Shown: positions 8,993-15,860 of the stretch, one piece after another
Position numbering within the stretch: position 1 is the stretch's first letter
How the letters are laid out: every line of letters begins with the position of its first letter
Assembly (NCBI RefSeq): GCF_009932475.1
Contig: NZ_BJOV01000005.1
Location: forward strand, 186,001 to 250,000
Source of the DNA: Gordonia spumicola
GTDB taxonomy: Bacteria > Actinomycetota > Actinomycetes > Mycobacteriales > Mycobacteriaceae
Direction of reading: 5' to 3'
Length of the DNA: 64,000 bases
Position numbers and translations under genes: made by a program
Notes under the pieces: generated by a model
Told to the model about the DNA's origin: nothing
The model's input: only the letters and a program-made list of their open reading frames with translations
The model's database searches: none

Positions 8993-9689
8993 GCCACAGT
9001 TCGACGATCTCGGCCCTGGTGCCCGCCTGTCCCGCCCAGCGGTGCAGGAGATTCGAGTAGCGCGCGTAGGTGCGAACCGAGAACTGTGACGCGCCCGCGC
9101 CCACCAGCCAGCCGTATCGCACGAGGCTGGCCGCGGAGAACGTGTCGAGCAGCTGCGGACGGTCGGGTGCGCTCCCGTGGACAGCCCACCCGTACAGCGA
9201 CATCAGCGAGTGTCCGACGCCCGGCGCGTCCGGCCATCCGGACCAGTTCCGGAATGCCCCCGTGTCGACGAGGGTCGGCATGGCCTCACAGGCGTCGAGC
9301 GCCTTCGCGATCGCGTCGAACGGGTGCGCGGTGTCGTGCGGGTCGCGGACATCGGGGAATCTGCGGAGACCCCCACGCCCGGAGTGCGACCGCAGCCACG
9401 CCGCGCACAGATACAGCCGGTTGAGCCCGGGAGCGGGTCCGAGATCGAGGCGAGTGCTCGACGCCTCGAGATCGCCGCGTCGGATGTGGCCGATGCCCGA
9501 CTCGATCTGCCGACCGTCCGCGTCGGTCGCGTAGACCCGTGCCGGGATGCGCCGCGCCGCGAGCCGATGATTCCATCGATCCAGATCGACTTCGGCGTAG
9601 TCGTCCAGGACCGTTTCCGCATACGGCTGGTGATGCGCCCACAGGACGCAGTCCTTCGGCACCACCAGCGCTTCGTCTCCCCGATTCAT
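8928..9689 (-). CDS. uncharacterised protein, possibly OGG-fold (8-oxoguanine glycosylase-like)
   Basis: 253 residues, ATG start, no signal peptide or membrane segment. I do not firmly recognise it. The middle (FRNWSGWPDAPGVGHSLMSL, about 148-167) and the end (YARYSNLLHRWAGQAG ... VELWLNRDWQRRL) resemble actinobacterial proteins described as having an 8-oxoguanine DNA glycosylase (OGG) fold. The catalytic Lys and Asp of true HhH-GPD enzymes cannot be placed with confidence. It overlaps the histidine-phosphatase-like gene tail to tail by 65 bases, so one of the two termini may be shorter in reality. Monocistronic by appearance. Confidence 0.6.
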   Translation of the reverse strand: MNRGDEALVVPKDCVLWAHHQPYAETVLDDYAEVDLDRWNHRLAARRIPARVYATDADGRQIESGIGHIRRGDLEASSTRLDLGPAPGLNRLYLCAAWLRSHSGRGGLRRFPDVRDPHDTAHPFDAIAKALDACEAMPTLVDTGAFRNWSGWPDAPGVGHSLMSLYGWAVHGSAPDRPQLLDTFSAASLVRYGWLVGAGASQFSVRTYARYSNLLHRWAGQAGTRAEIVELWLNRDWQRRLDISAHQDALTLW

Positions 9690-9790
9690 GAGCGCAGCAT
9701 CGCACGTACGTACGACAATTCCGGGTTCTCGTGCGTTGTCGGGTGATTGAACGACATGTCAGAAACTGTCGGAGGCTCAAGATCTCCTTC

Positions 9791-9836
9791 GGGCCTGAGG
9801 CCCAGCGGGGAGGGGCGCCTGGTGAGCGCGCCCCTC
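9791..9836 (-). terminator. two hairpins downstream of the PASTA gene
   Basis: A 9-bp perfect stem (9810-9818 with 9828-9836, arm GAGGGGCGC, 9-base loop) is followed in the direction of transcription by a second compact palindrome GGGCCTGAGGCCC (9791-9803). Both lie just after the stop of the minus-strand PASTA gene. No U-tract follows, as is common in actinobacterial terminators. Confidence 0.5.
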
Positions 9837-9854
9837 AGTTCCCGAGGACGTTGG

Positions 9855-10325
9855 CTAGTTCGTCTTGACGACGGACAGGACGATAGTCGAGTCGGAGTCG
9901 ATCGTTTCTCCGGCACCGGGTTCCACCGCGGTGACGCGCCAGTTGGTGAGCAGCACGGGCACGGACGCCGCGGGGTCAACCGATGAGGTTCGGACGTTGG
10001 TGAATCCGAGGTCGCTGAGCTTGTCGATGGCGATCTGCGCATTCTTGCCTTCGAGGTCGCCAGGGATCTGCAGCTTCTTCGTCGGCGCTGACGTCGGTGT
10101 CGACACCGTCGCGACTGTGGCTGATGTGGTGGCTGGCTCGGTCACTGTGGTCACCGACGGTGATGCAGCTGTGGTGGTGTCGTCTGTCTTCTTGTCGCCG
10201 CCTCCAGCGATTGCTGCAACGACGACGACGGCCGCGACGCCACCGCCGATGTACCACCATTTTTTGCTCTTCTTCGGCGGTTCGGGCTTGTACGGTTCGG
10301 GCTGGTGGGAGGGCGGGAGTGTCAC
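9855..10325 (-). CDS. single-pass membrane protein with one extracellular PASTA-like domain
   Basis: 156 residues, GTG start. The order is a short cytoplasmic Pro/Lys-rich N-terminus (1-23), one transmembrane helix (about 24-42, WWYIGGGVAAVVVVAAIAGG), a Thr/Ser/Val-rich linker (45-88) and a C-terminal PASTA-like domain (about 88-156, IPGDLEGKNAQIAIDKL ... GFTNVRTSS ... VTAVEPGAGETI). PASTA domains usually sense peptidoglycan fragments on Ser/Thr kinases or penicillin-binding proteins. Here there is no enzymatic partner on the same chain, so it may be a stand-alone wall-binding or sensor accessory protein. Downstream hairpins are listed separately. Confidence 0.8.
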   Translation of the reverse strand: MTLPPSHQPEPYKPEPPKKSKKWWYIGGGVAAVVVVAAIAGGGDKKTDDTTTAASPSVTTVTEPATTSATVATVSTPTSAPTKKLQIPGDLEGKNAQIAIDKLSDLGFTNVRTSSVDPAASVPVLLTNWRVTAVEPGAGETIDSDSTIVLSVVKTN

Positions 10326-10768
10326 GTGGTGTCCTTTGGGTAGTCGGGGTGTGCGGTTCTGAAGGTAACTGTCGGGTACGACGATTCTGACAAATCGGGG
10401 TGCCCATCACCTGTTTGAGGGACGTTCACCTAGATGGTTGATCCTGGCGACAACCTGGTTCTTGTCGTGTTTCCTCTGGTCAAGCGCTGGGCGGAGTGCT
10501 GTGAGACCGCCTTCGTGGTGGTCGCGCGGTTGCGGAGCCTGTGCCGAGCGGAGTCGAGGTGCGTTAGCGAAGCGGCCTCTGAAACCTCCGTCGCCTTTGT
10601 CGGAACCGATTGCGCACTCAACAGGTCGTCTTGTCGGACTACCTGCCCGGGTGACGGTGGTTTCGACAAGGACCTCCGCTAACGCTCCGGCCCAGCTCAA
10701 CCGCCATGCTTAGCGTTTCCGGTCATTGAGTAGCAGCCCGGTGGATCATTGGCGGCGTCGTACTCGGA
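10326..10768. other. 443-base non-coding stretch with dispersed repeats
   Basis: No convincing gene. Short open frames here have no recognisable domain and coincide with repeat sequence. The stretch holds an inverted 16-base core (CCTCGACTCCGCTCGG on the minus strand, 10544-10559), which is also found inside lhr and after the second PucR gene, and a 63-base repeat (10646-10708) shared with 53.5 kb. It sits between the PASTA gene, transcribed leftwards away from it, and the 3' end of the hydrolase gene. Confidence 0.6.
10646..10708 (+). repeat. dispersed 63-base repeat, copy A
   Basis: Begins CCCGGGTGACGGTGGTTTCG and ends CAGCTCAACCGCCATG. It matches, with few differences, the reverse complement of 53486-53548 and more loosely 53591-53654. 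The middle contains CTCCGCTAACGCTCCG, itself an imperfect palindrome. Probably a REP-like intergenic element. Confidence 0.75.
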
Positions 10769-12013
10769 TCACGGAGCGAACGACGCCGCGATCGTGTCGA
10801 TGAGCGCGCGGTAGCGCCCGTCGGCGTCGCCGAGGGGTTTGCCGCTGCTGATGACGGCGACGGCGAGGTCGCGCGCGGGATCGGCCCACATGGCGATCTG
10901 GGTGAGCCCGGTGTGGCCGAACGCGTGCGGTGCACGACGGCCGAACGGCCCGAAGTAGTTGGATCCCAACATGAATCCGGTGCCCCAACGCAGTGGACTG
11001 CCGGAGGTGGCGACGTCGGGGCGCAGTACTCGGCGTTGGCGACGGGCACGGCGCAGCGTCTCGGGGCGGACGACGCCCTCGCCGCCCCGCAGCAGCATCT
11101 CGGCGAAGCGCGAGAGTTCGCGGGCCGTCGACACGCCGCTCGACGACGGGACGGCGCTCGTCAGGAACTCGGCGGTGTTGGACGCGGCGATCGTGTCGGC
11201 GAGGCTCCGACCCGTCGACAGCCCGAATGCGAGGTCGATCGGCGCCGCGACGGGCGGCCCGGTCACGTGGCTGTGCGCCACATCGATCAACTGGTCGGGG
11301 TTGACGCCGAAGTTGGTCCACGTGAGGCCGAGCGGCCCGGTGATCTCGTCGGCCACGTACTCGCGGATCGGCCGGCCGGACGCGGTCTCGACGATCTCGC
11401 GCACCAGCGGTCCCCAGGTGAGCGCGTGGTACACGTGCATCAGTCCCGGCGGGTGCACGGCCCACAGCCTGGACAGGGCGGCGCGGACGTGTTCGCGGTC
11501 GTCGGCGCGGGCCGGGTCGTCGAGCCCGGCGACGGCGAACGGCACACCGGCCCGGTGGGTCAGCACGTGATCGACCGTCGTCGACGACTTGCCTCGCGTG
11601 CCGTAGCCGGGGATGAGGTCGGCGATGCGGTCGTCGAGACGGAGCCTCCCGTGATCGATGAGCCGCCAGACGGCGACCGCTGCGATCACCTTGGACGCCG
11701 AGTACAGGCAGAACGGCGTGTCGCCGGTGACTCCGTCGACCGGCGTGCGCCCGTATCCGATCGCTCGGTCGACGACGATCCGTCCGCGATGCCGAGCACA
11801 CACCTGCACGGCGGGCTGAGTGCCGCCCGAGTACCAGTGACGGGCCGCGTCCCAGACTCGTGTCGCCGCGGCCCGGTCGACGGGCTCCTCGTCGTCGCCG
11901 ATCCACGTGCGGGCGGCGAGCGCGTCGGCGTCGAGTGAATCGGGCAGGTGAATCCGGCCGCGGGGTGTGGACGTCCGGCCCCGGGCGCTAGGGTCATTGT
12001 CGAAGTAGAACAC
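10769..12013 (-). CDS. serine hydrolase of the beta-lactamase/esterase (class C fold) family
   Basis: 414 residues, GTG start preceded by AAGGAA at 7 bases. Penicillin-binding-like fold: the nucleophile motif SxxK is SASK (in FCLYSASKVIA, about 102-112), the YxN position reads YHA (VYHALTWG), and the KTG-like triad position is HTG (FGHTGLTQI) near 360. Such proteins are mostly esterases or lipases (compare mycobacterial LipE/LipL types) rather than true beta-lactamases. No signal peptide is visible, so it is probably cytoplasmic. It is divergent from the acyl-CoA dehydrogenase gene, with only 22 bases between the two start codons. The substrate is unknown. Confidence 0.85.
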   Translation of the reverse strand: MFYFDNDPSARGRTSTPRGRIHLPDSLDADALAARTWIGDDEEPVDRAAATRVWDAARHWYSGGTQPAVQVCARHRGRIVVDRAIGYGRTPVDGVTGDTPFCLYSASKVIAAVAVWRLIDHGRLRLDDRIADLIPGYGTRGKSSTTVDHVLTHRAGVPFAVAGLDDPARADDREHVRAALSRLWAVHPPGLMHVYHALTWGPLVREIVETASGRPIREYVADEITGPLGLTWTNFGVNPDQLIDVAHSHVTGPPVAAPIDLAFGLSTGRSLADTIAASNTAEFLTSAVPSSSGVSTARELSRFAEMLLRGGEGVVRPETLRRARRQRRVLRPDVATSGSPLRWGTGFMLGSNYFGPFGRRAPHAFGHTGLTQIAMWADPARDLAVAVISSGKPLGDADGRYRALIDTIAASFAP

Positions 12014-12035
12014 GTTTCAATTCCTTGGAGGTTCC

Positions 12036-13259
12036 ATGTTCGAGTGGTCTGACGAAGACCGGATGGTGCAGGACGCCGTCCGCGGGTTCATCGACAAAGA
12101 GGTTCGGCCTCACGTCGAGGAACTCGAGAGCGGGACGCTCCCGCCGTACGACATCATCCGCAAGCTCCTGTCGACTTTCGGCATGGATTCGATGAACGCC
12201 GAGAATCTGGAGAAAGAACTCGCGGCGCAGGAGGCGGGCGAGGTCGCCAAGGGCGGCGGAGGGTCCACGTCGCTCGCGAACTCGATGTTCCTCATCCTCA
12301 ACATGGAGATGGCAGGCGTCTCGCTCGGCACCATCGCCTCGATGGGCGTCTCCCTCGGGCTCACGGTGTCGACCATCCGCAGCCGCGGCACGCTCGCGCA
12401 GAAGAAGCGCTGGCTGCCCGACCTGGTCACCATGAAGAAGGTCGGCGCGTGGGCGATCACCGAGCCCGACAGCGGCTCCGACGCCCTCGGCGGAATGAAG
12501 ACCACCGTGCGGCGCGACGGCGACGACTACATCCTCAAGGGCAACAAGACCTTCATCACCAACGGTCCGTACGCCGACACGATCGTCGTCTTCGCCAAGC
12601 TGGACGAGGGCGACGGCACGCCGATGCGCGAACGCAAGGTCTTGACGTTCGTGCTCGACGCCGGAATGGAGGGTCTGACGCTCGGCAAGCCGTTCAAGAA
12701 GATGGGCATGATGAGTTCGCCGACGGGCGAGCTGTTCTTCGACGACGTGCGCGTCTCGCGCGACCGTTTGCTGGGAGAGACCGAGGACACCGGCGACCGC
12801 ACCGGCGGGGCCAACGCCAAGGCCGGGTTCACCGCGGAGCGCATCGGCATCGCCGCGCTGTCGCTCGGCATCATCAACGAGGCGCAGCGGCTGTCCCTGG
12901 ACTACGCGAAGACGCGCACCCTGTGGGGCCAGGAGATCTCCAAGTTCCAGCTGATCCAGTTGAAGCTCGCCGAGATGGAGATCGCACGGCTGAACGTTCA
13001 GAACATGCTCTTCGTGGCGATCGAGGCGGCGCAGGCGGGCAAGCCCCCGACGCTCGCTCAGGCGTCCGCGATGAAGCTGTACTCGTCGCGGGCGGCGACG
13101 GAAGTCGCCATGGAAGCCGTTCAGCTGTTCGGAGGAAACGGATACATGGCGGAGTACCGGGTCGAGCAGCTCGCCCGGGACGCGAAGTCCCTGATGATCT
13201 ATGCCGGATCGAACGAGATCCAGGTGACGCACGTTGCGAAGGGTTTGCTGCAAGGTTGA
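12036..13259 (+). CDS. acyl-CoA dehydrogenase (FadE family)
   Basis: FAD-dependent acyl-CoA dehydrogenase of 407 residues, ATG start behind GGAGG. Signatures: AITEPDSGSDALGG (about 140-153, FAD/substrate loop), FITNG, the C-terminal RVEQLARDAKSL and MIYAGSNEIQ. The position that carries the catalytic Glu in medium- and short-chain enzymes (YEGT) is Ala (YAGS). A Glu at residue 268 in GFTAERIGIAA lies where isovaleryl-CoA and long-chain dehydrogenases keep their base, so the enzyme is probably active with that geometry and may prefer branched or long acyl-CoA. Acts in fatty acid or amino acid beta-oxidation. It stands alone, divergent from the hydrolase. Confidence 0.92.
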   Translation: MFEWSDEDRMVQDAVRGFIDKEVRPHVEELESGTLPPYDIIRKLLSTFGMDSMNAENLEKELAAQEAGEVAKGGGGSTSLANSMFLILNMEMAGVSLGTIASMGVSLGLTVSTIRSRGTLAQKKRWLPDLVTMKKVGAWAITEPDSGSDALGGMKTTVRRDGDDYILKGNKTFITNGPYADTIVVFAKLDEGDGTPMRERKVLTFVLDAGMEGLTLGKPFKKMGMMSSPTGELFFDDVRVSRDRLLGETEDTGDRTGGANAKAGFTAERIGIAALSLGIINEAQRLSLDYAKTRTLWGQEISKFQLIQLKLAEMEIARLNVQNMLFVAIEAAQAGKPPTLAQASAMKLYSSRAATEVAMEAVQLFGGNGYMAEYRVEQLARDAKSLMIYAGSNEIQVTHVAKGLLQG

Positions 13260-13373
13260 GCGAGCGCGGGTAAATTCGTGCCAGTTTCGTTCTCGGAGGG
13301 ACGGATTTCACGTTGGTGACCGTACGGTGATGTGAATCTCTCGTTCGATCGATCAACACAGGAGCAGGTGCAC

Positions 13374-14312
13374 GTGAAGACGTCCCCGAACGCCCTCGTC
13401 CGCCGTGCGGCGACTGCGGTGGTCACCACCGCGGTCGCCGCATCGCTCGTCGGGGCGCCGCCCGCCGCTCATGCGGATGTCGTCGGCCCCGTGTCCGGAC
13501 AGTCCGATGCCGCATCGTTCCAGCGGTCGGTCGACGGGCCGACCCTGGTGCGCGGCGAGGTCGAGCGAGGCGATGTCGTCACCATCACGAACAAGCTGAC
13601 TCGATTCGGTGCGTGGCTCATCTACTGGGTCAAGGACACCCACCCGACCTGTCTGGAGGCGGTGCCGAACACCTCCACGTGGACGGTGAACGGCAAGACC
13701 TACACGAACAGGCTCGACGGTCCGGGCACCAAGGTTCCCGGTGAGTTCAGCTCCGGTCCGGGATGGGCGATGATCGATCCGCCCGCGGCGAATTCGTGGC
13801 AGGCCGACCCGCTCATCTGGACTCAGGACTACCTCGTGGGCAGCAGCTGCGAACTCGGACCGCTCAACTCGGGTGGCCTCGAATGGGACTCCACCTGGGT
13901 CGGCGAATCCGGCAGCACGCGGCCCTATGTCGGACCGATGCTGACCGTGATCGCGGGGCGGCCCTCGATCACGATCAACCCGACCGACGCGATGGCCGCC
14001 AACGACGTGCAGATCACGGTGAAGCACCCCGAGGGCCGACCCGGATCATCGGTCGACCTGACCATCGACGGGGCGATCGTGGACGGCTGCGCGAATCTCA
14101 CTCTCGACGCGAACAGGCGAGTCACGTGCACGTGGGTGCCCAAGCGCAAGGGGGACTACACGGTCCGGGCGGTCGTCGGCGGCTCGAACCCGACGACGAT
14201 CGTGCAGAAGGTGCACGTCAGCGAGAGCCCCGGCGGCAGCGTCAGCGGCCTGCCCGGTCTGGACACCGGAAGCGCGTACACGGGCAGCCTCGGCGGGCTG
14301 TCGGGAAGCTGA
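13374..14312 (+). CDS. secreted protein with two-Cys beta-sandwich-like domain and GSLGGL tail (paralog 1)
   Basis: 312 residues with GTG start at 13374. A GTG 14 codons upstream is open but would spoil the signal peptide, and AGGAG precedes the chosen start. The Sec signal ends near AHA|DV. The first domain (about 35-180) has a GDVVTITNKL strand, WLIYWVKDTHPTCLEAV, a second Cys in GSSCELGPLNSGG and a closing VGPMLTV. A second Ig-like segment (about 195-285) carries DGCANLTL ... RVTCTWVP and resembles the last domain of paralog 4. The C-terminus is LDTGSAYTGSLGGLSGS. The two Cys motifs, the GPxxxV end and the tail are shared by the next three genes, so these are diverged paralogs. Secreted or cell-surface; no known function. 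Confidence 0.8.
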   Translation: MKTSPNALVRRAATAVVTTAVAASLVGAPPAAHADVVGPVSGQSDAASFQRSVDGPTLVRGEVERGDVVTITNKLTRFGAWLIYWVKDTHPTCLEAVPNTSTWTVNGKTYTNRLDGPGTKVPGEFSSGPGWAMIDPPAANSWQADPLIWTQDYLVGSSCELGPLNSGGLEWDSTWVGESGSTRPYVGPMLTVIAGRPSITINPTDAMAANDVQITVKHPEGRPGSSVDLTIDGAIVDGCANLTLDANRRVTCTWVPKRKGDYTVRAVVGGSNPTTIVQKVHVSESPGGSVSGLPGLDTGSAYTGSLGGLSGS

Positions 14313-14408
14313 CCTTCCACGATCTCCGTGCGGCGCCACGCGTGGCCGCCACAATCTGACGCCCGGGTCGGCGACGCCCGGTGCGCGCGGGACCGACGTG
14401 TCGCCGAA

Positions 14409-14428
14409 CTCCCTCCCTCCCTCCCTCC
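14409..14428 (+). repeat. (CTCC)5 tetranucleotide tract, G-quadruplex motif on minus strand
   Basis: Five tandem CTCC units (followed by CC) lie 25 bases before the ATG of paralog 2. On the minus (template) strand this reads as four or more GGG runs separated by single A, a textbook G-quadruplex pattern. It falls in the 140-base gap between paralogs 1 and 2. Confidence 0.85.
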
Positions 14429-14452
14429 CCGAAAGACGAAGAGCAACGAATC

Positions 14453-15121
14453 ATGAACGTCCACGTAACCAGCACAGTCACCCGTAGGCTCGCCGCCGTC
14501 ACCGCAACGGCCGGGATCCTGGCCGCTGCGGGCATTGCCGGAGCCGGTGCCGCGTCGGCCGAGGAGGTGGGGCCGGGCAAGGGGTCGACCAACGCGGCCA
14601 CCATCAGCCGGACCGTGTCGGGCGACGACCTCGTCGGCGGCTCGATCCCGACGGGGTCGCGGATCACGATCACGAACACGGTGACCCGAACCCTCGGATG
14701 GCTCATCTACAGCGTTCGAGACAATCACCCGTCATGCCTCCAGCCCGTTGATCAGACATCGGTCTGGAAGGTGTCCGGCGGCACCTACACGAACAATCCC
14801 GACGGTGCGGGCACCAAGAAGCCGAGCGAGGTGACGACCGGGGACGGATGGGTGCAGATCAAGGCGTCGGGCGCGTCCTCGTGGCAGGCCACCCCGCTCG
14901 TGTGGAGCCAGGACTACATCGTCGCCTGTGACCCCGGTGACCTGAACACAGGTGGAGTCGAGACCACGTCGACCAATCTGATCGGCGGTACCAAGGCCAA
15001 CGACATCGGCCCGGCGATCACCGTGACGAAGAAGTCCGGCGGAGGCATCGACCCCGGCGACATCGGCGACACCGGCAGCCTCAGCACCGGCAGCCTCGGC
15101 GGTCTGTTCGGTTCGTCCTGA
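14453..15121 (+). CDS. secreted two-Cys protein with GSLGGLF tail (paralog 2)
   Basis: 222 residues, ATG 14453. The Sec signal ends near ASA|EE. The single domain parallels the first domain of paralog 1: SRITITNTVTRTLGWLIYSV, NHPSCLQPV (first Cys), VACDPGDLNTGG (second Cys) and IGPAITV. It then has a short Gly/Asp linker and the tail TGSLSTGSLGGLFGSS. It lacks the second Ig-like segment of paralogs 1 and 4. The 140-base upstream gap contains the CTCC tract, so this gene may have its own promoter or length-dependent control. The likely job is the same as its neighbours: a small exported surface protein. No family name can be given. Confidence 0.8.
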   Translation: MNVHVTSTVTRRLAAVTATAGILAAAGIAGAGAASAEEVGPGKGSTNAATISRTVSGDDLVGGSIPTGSRITITNTVTRTLGWLIYSVRDNHPSCLQPVDQTSVWKVSGGTYTNNPDGAGTKKPSEVTTGDGWVQIKASGASSWQATPLVWSQDYIVACDPGDLNTGGVETTSTNLIGGTKANDIGPAITVTKKSGGGIDPGDIGDTGSLSTGSLGGLFGSS

Positions 15122-15157
15122 AGCCGATCGACGACAAGCATTCTGGAGAACTCGAAC

Positions 15158-15838
15158 ATGACACACACGACAATTCACCGGTTCGGCGTCGCTGCGGGCG
15201 CCTGTGCGATCGCGGCGGCGGGCGCACTCGTCTCGGCGGGCGACGCATCCGCGGCCTCGCAGCTGACCTACTGGGAGCACGGCAACTCGAAGTTCGAGAT
15301 GACCGTCAGCGACACCACCCCGCAGGTCGGCGACACCATCACCATCGGAATCAACTTCCAGCGCAAGGCGAGCGACGAGTACATCTACGAGATCAAGACC
15401 CTCGTGCCGAGCTGCCTGCGCTACATCGAGGGGAGTGCGGGATGGGGCGGTTCCCCCTCGCCCGCGGACAAGGTTGAGAATCAGACCCGGCAGCCCGTGG
15501 GGCAGCAGTCGTTCCTGAAGATCTACGCGCCGAGCAAGGTCGCCTGGGTCGTCCAGTGGAACTGGACGAGCGGATGGGGCTCCAAGAAGTCGGTGTCGTC
15601 GCAGTACTACGTCACACAGGACTGTGCGACGGGTGTGCCCGGCCAGACGTCCATGCACTACGGCGGCTCCCTCGGCGACGGCACGTACCAGGACAAGGGA
15701 CCGACGATCACCGTCGCGAAGCCGCCGGTCGTCGATCCGACGACCACGCCGGGCGGCGGGAACCCCGGCGGCGGCAACCCCGACGACGGCGGAACAGGAA
15801 GCCTCGACACCGGAAGCCTCGGCGGCCTCTTCGGCTGA
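15158..15838 (+). CDS. secreted two-Cys protein with GSLGGLF tail (paralog 3)
   Basis: 226 residues, ATG start 36 bases after paralog 2. The Sec signal ends near ASA|AS. The domain shows QVGDTITIGINFQRK, LVPSCLRYIEGSA (first Cys), TQDCATG (second Cys), SMHYGGSLGDGTYQDKGP and ITVAKP. The GDxITI ... LxYxxGSA pattern is reminiscent of DUF11/Ig-like beta-sandwich repeats. A Pro/Gly-rich spacer (about 192-213) leads to the tail GSLDTGSLGGLFG. It is closest to the N-terminal domain of paralog 4 (shared HYGGSLGDG). Probably co-transcribed with paralog 4 and the mycolyltransferase gene. Confidence 0.8.
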   Translation: MTHTTIHRFGVAAGACAIAAAGALVSAGDASAASQLTYWEHGNSKFEMTVSDTTPQVGDTITIGINFQRKASDEYIYEIKTLVPSCLRYIEGSAGWGGSPSPADKVENQTRQPVGQQSFLKIYAPSKVAWVVQWNWTSGWGSKKSVSSQYYVTQDCATGVPGQTSMHYGGSLGDGTYQDKGPTITVAKPPVVDPTTTPGGGNPGGGNPDDGGTGSLDTGSLGGLFG

Positions 15839-15860
15839 CGAACGACCACAAGGAAGTCAG

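Noticed and set aside
10434..10713. Small open frames (82 and 91 codons) in the repeat gap
   Set aside because: They consist of repeat sequence, have no ribosome-binding site and no recognisable domain.
10769..12013. True class C beta-lactamase (resistance gene)
   Set aside because: No signal peptide, KTG replaced by HTG, YxN degenerate; fits esterase-type relatives.
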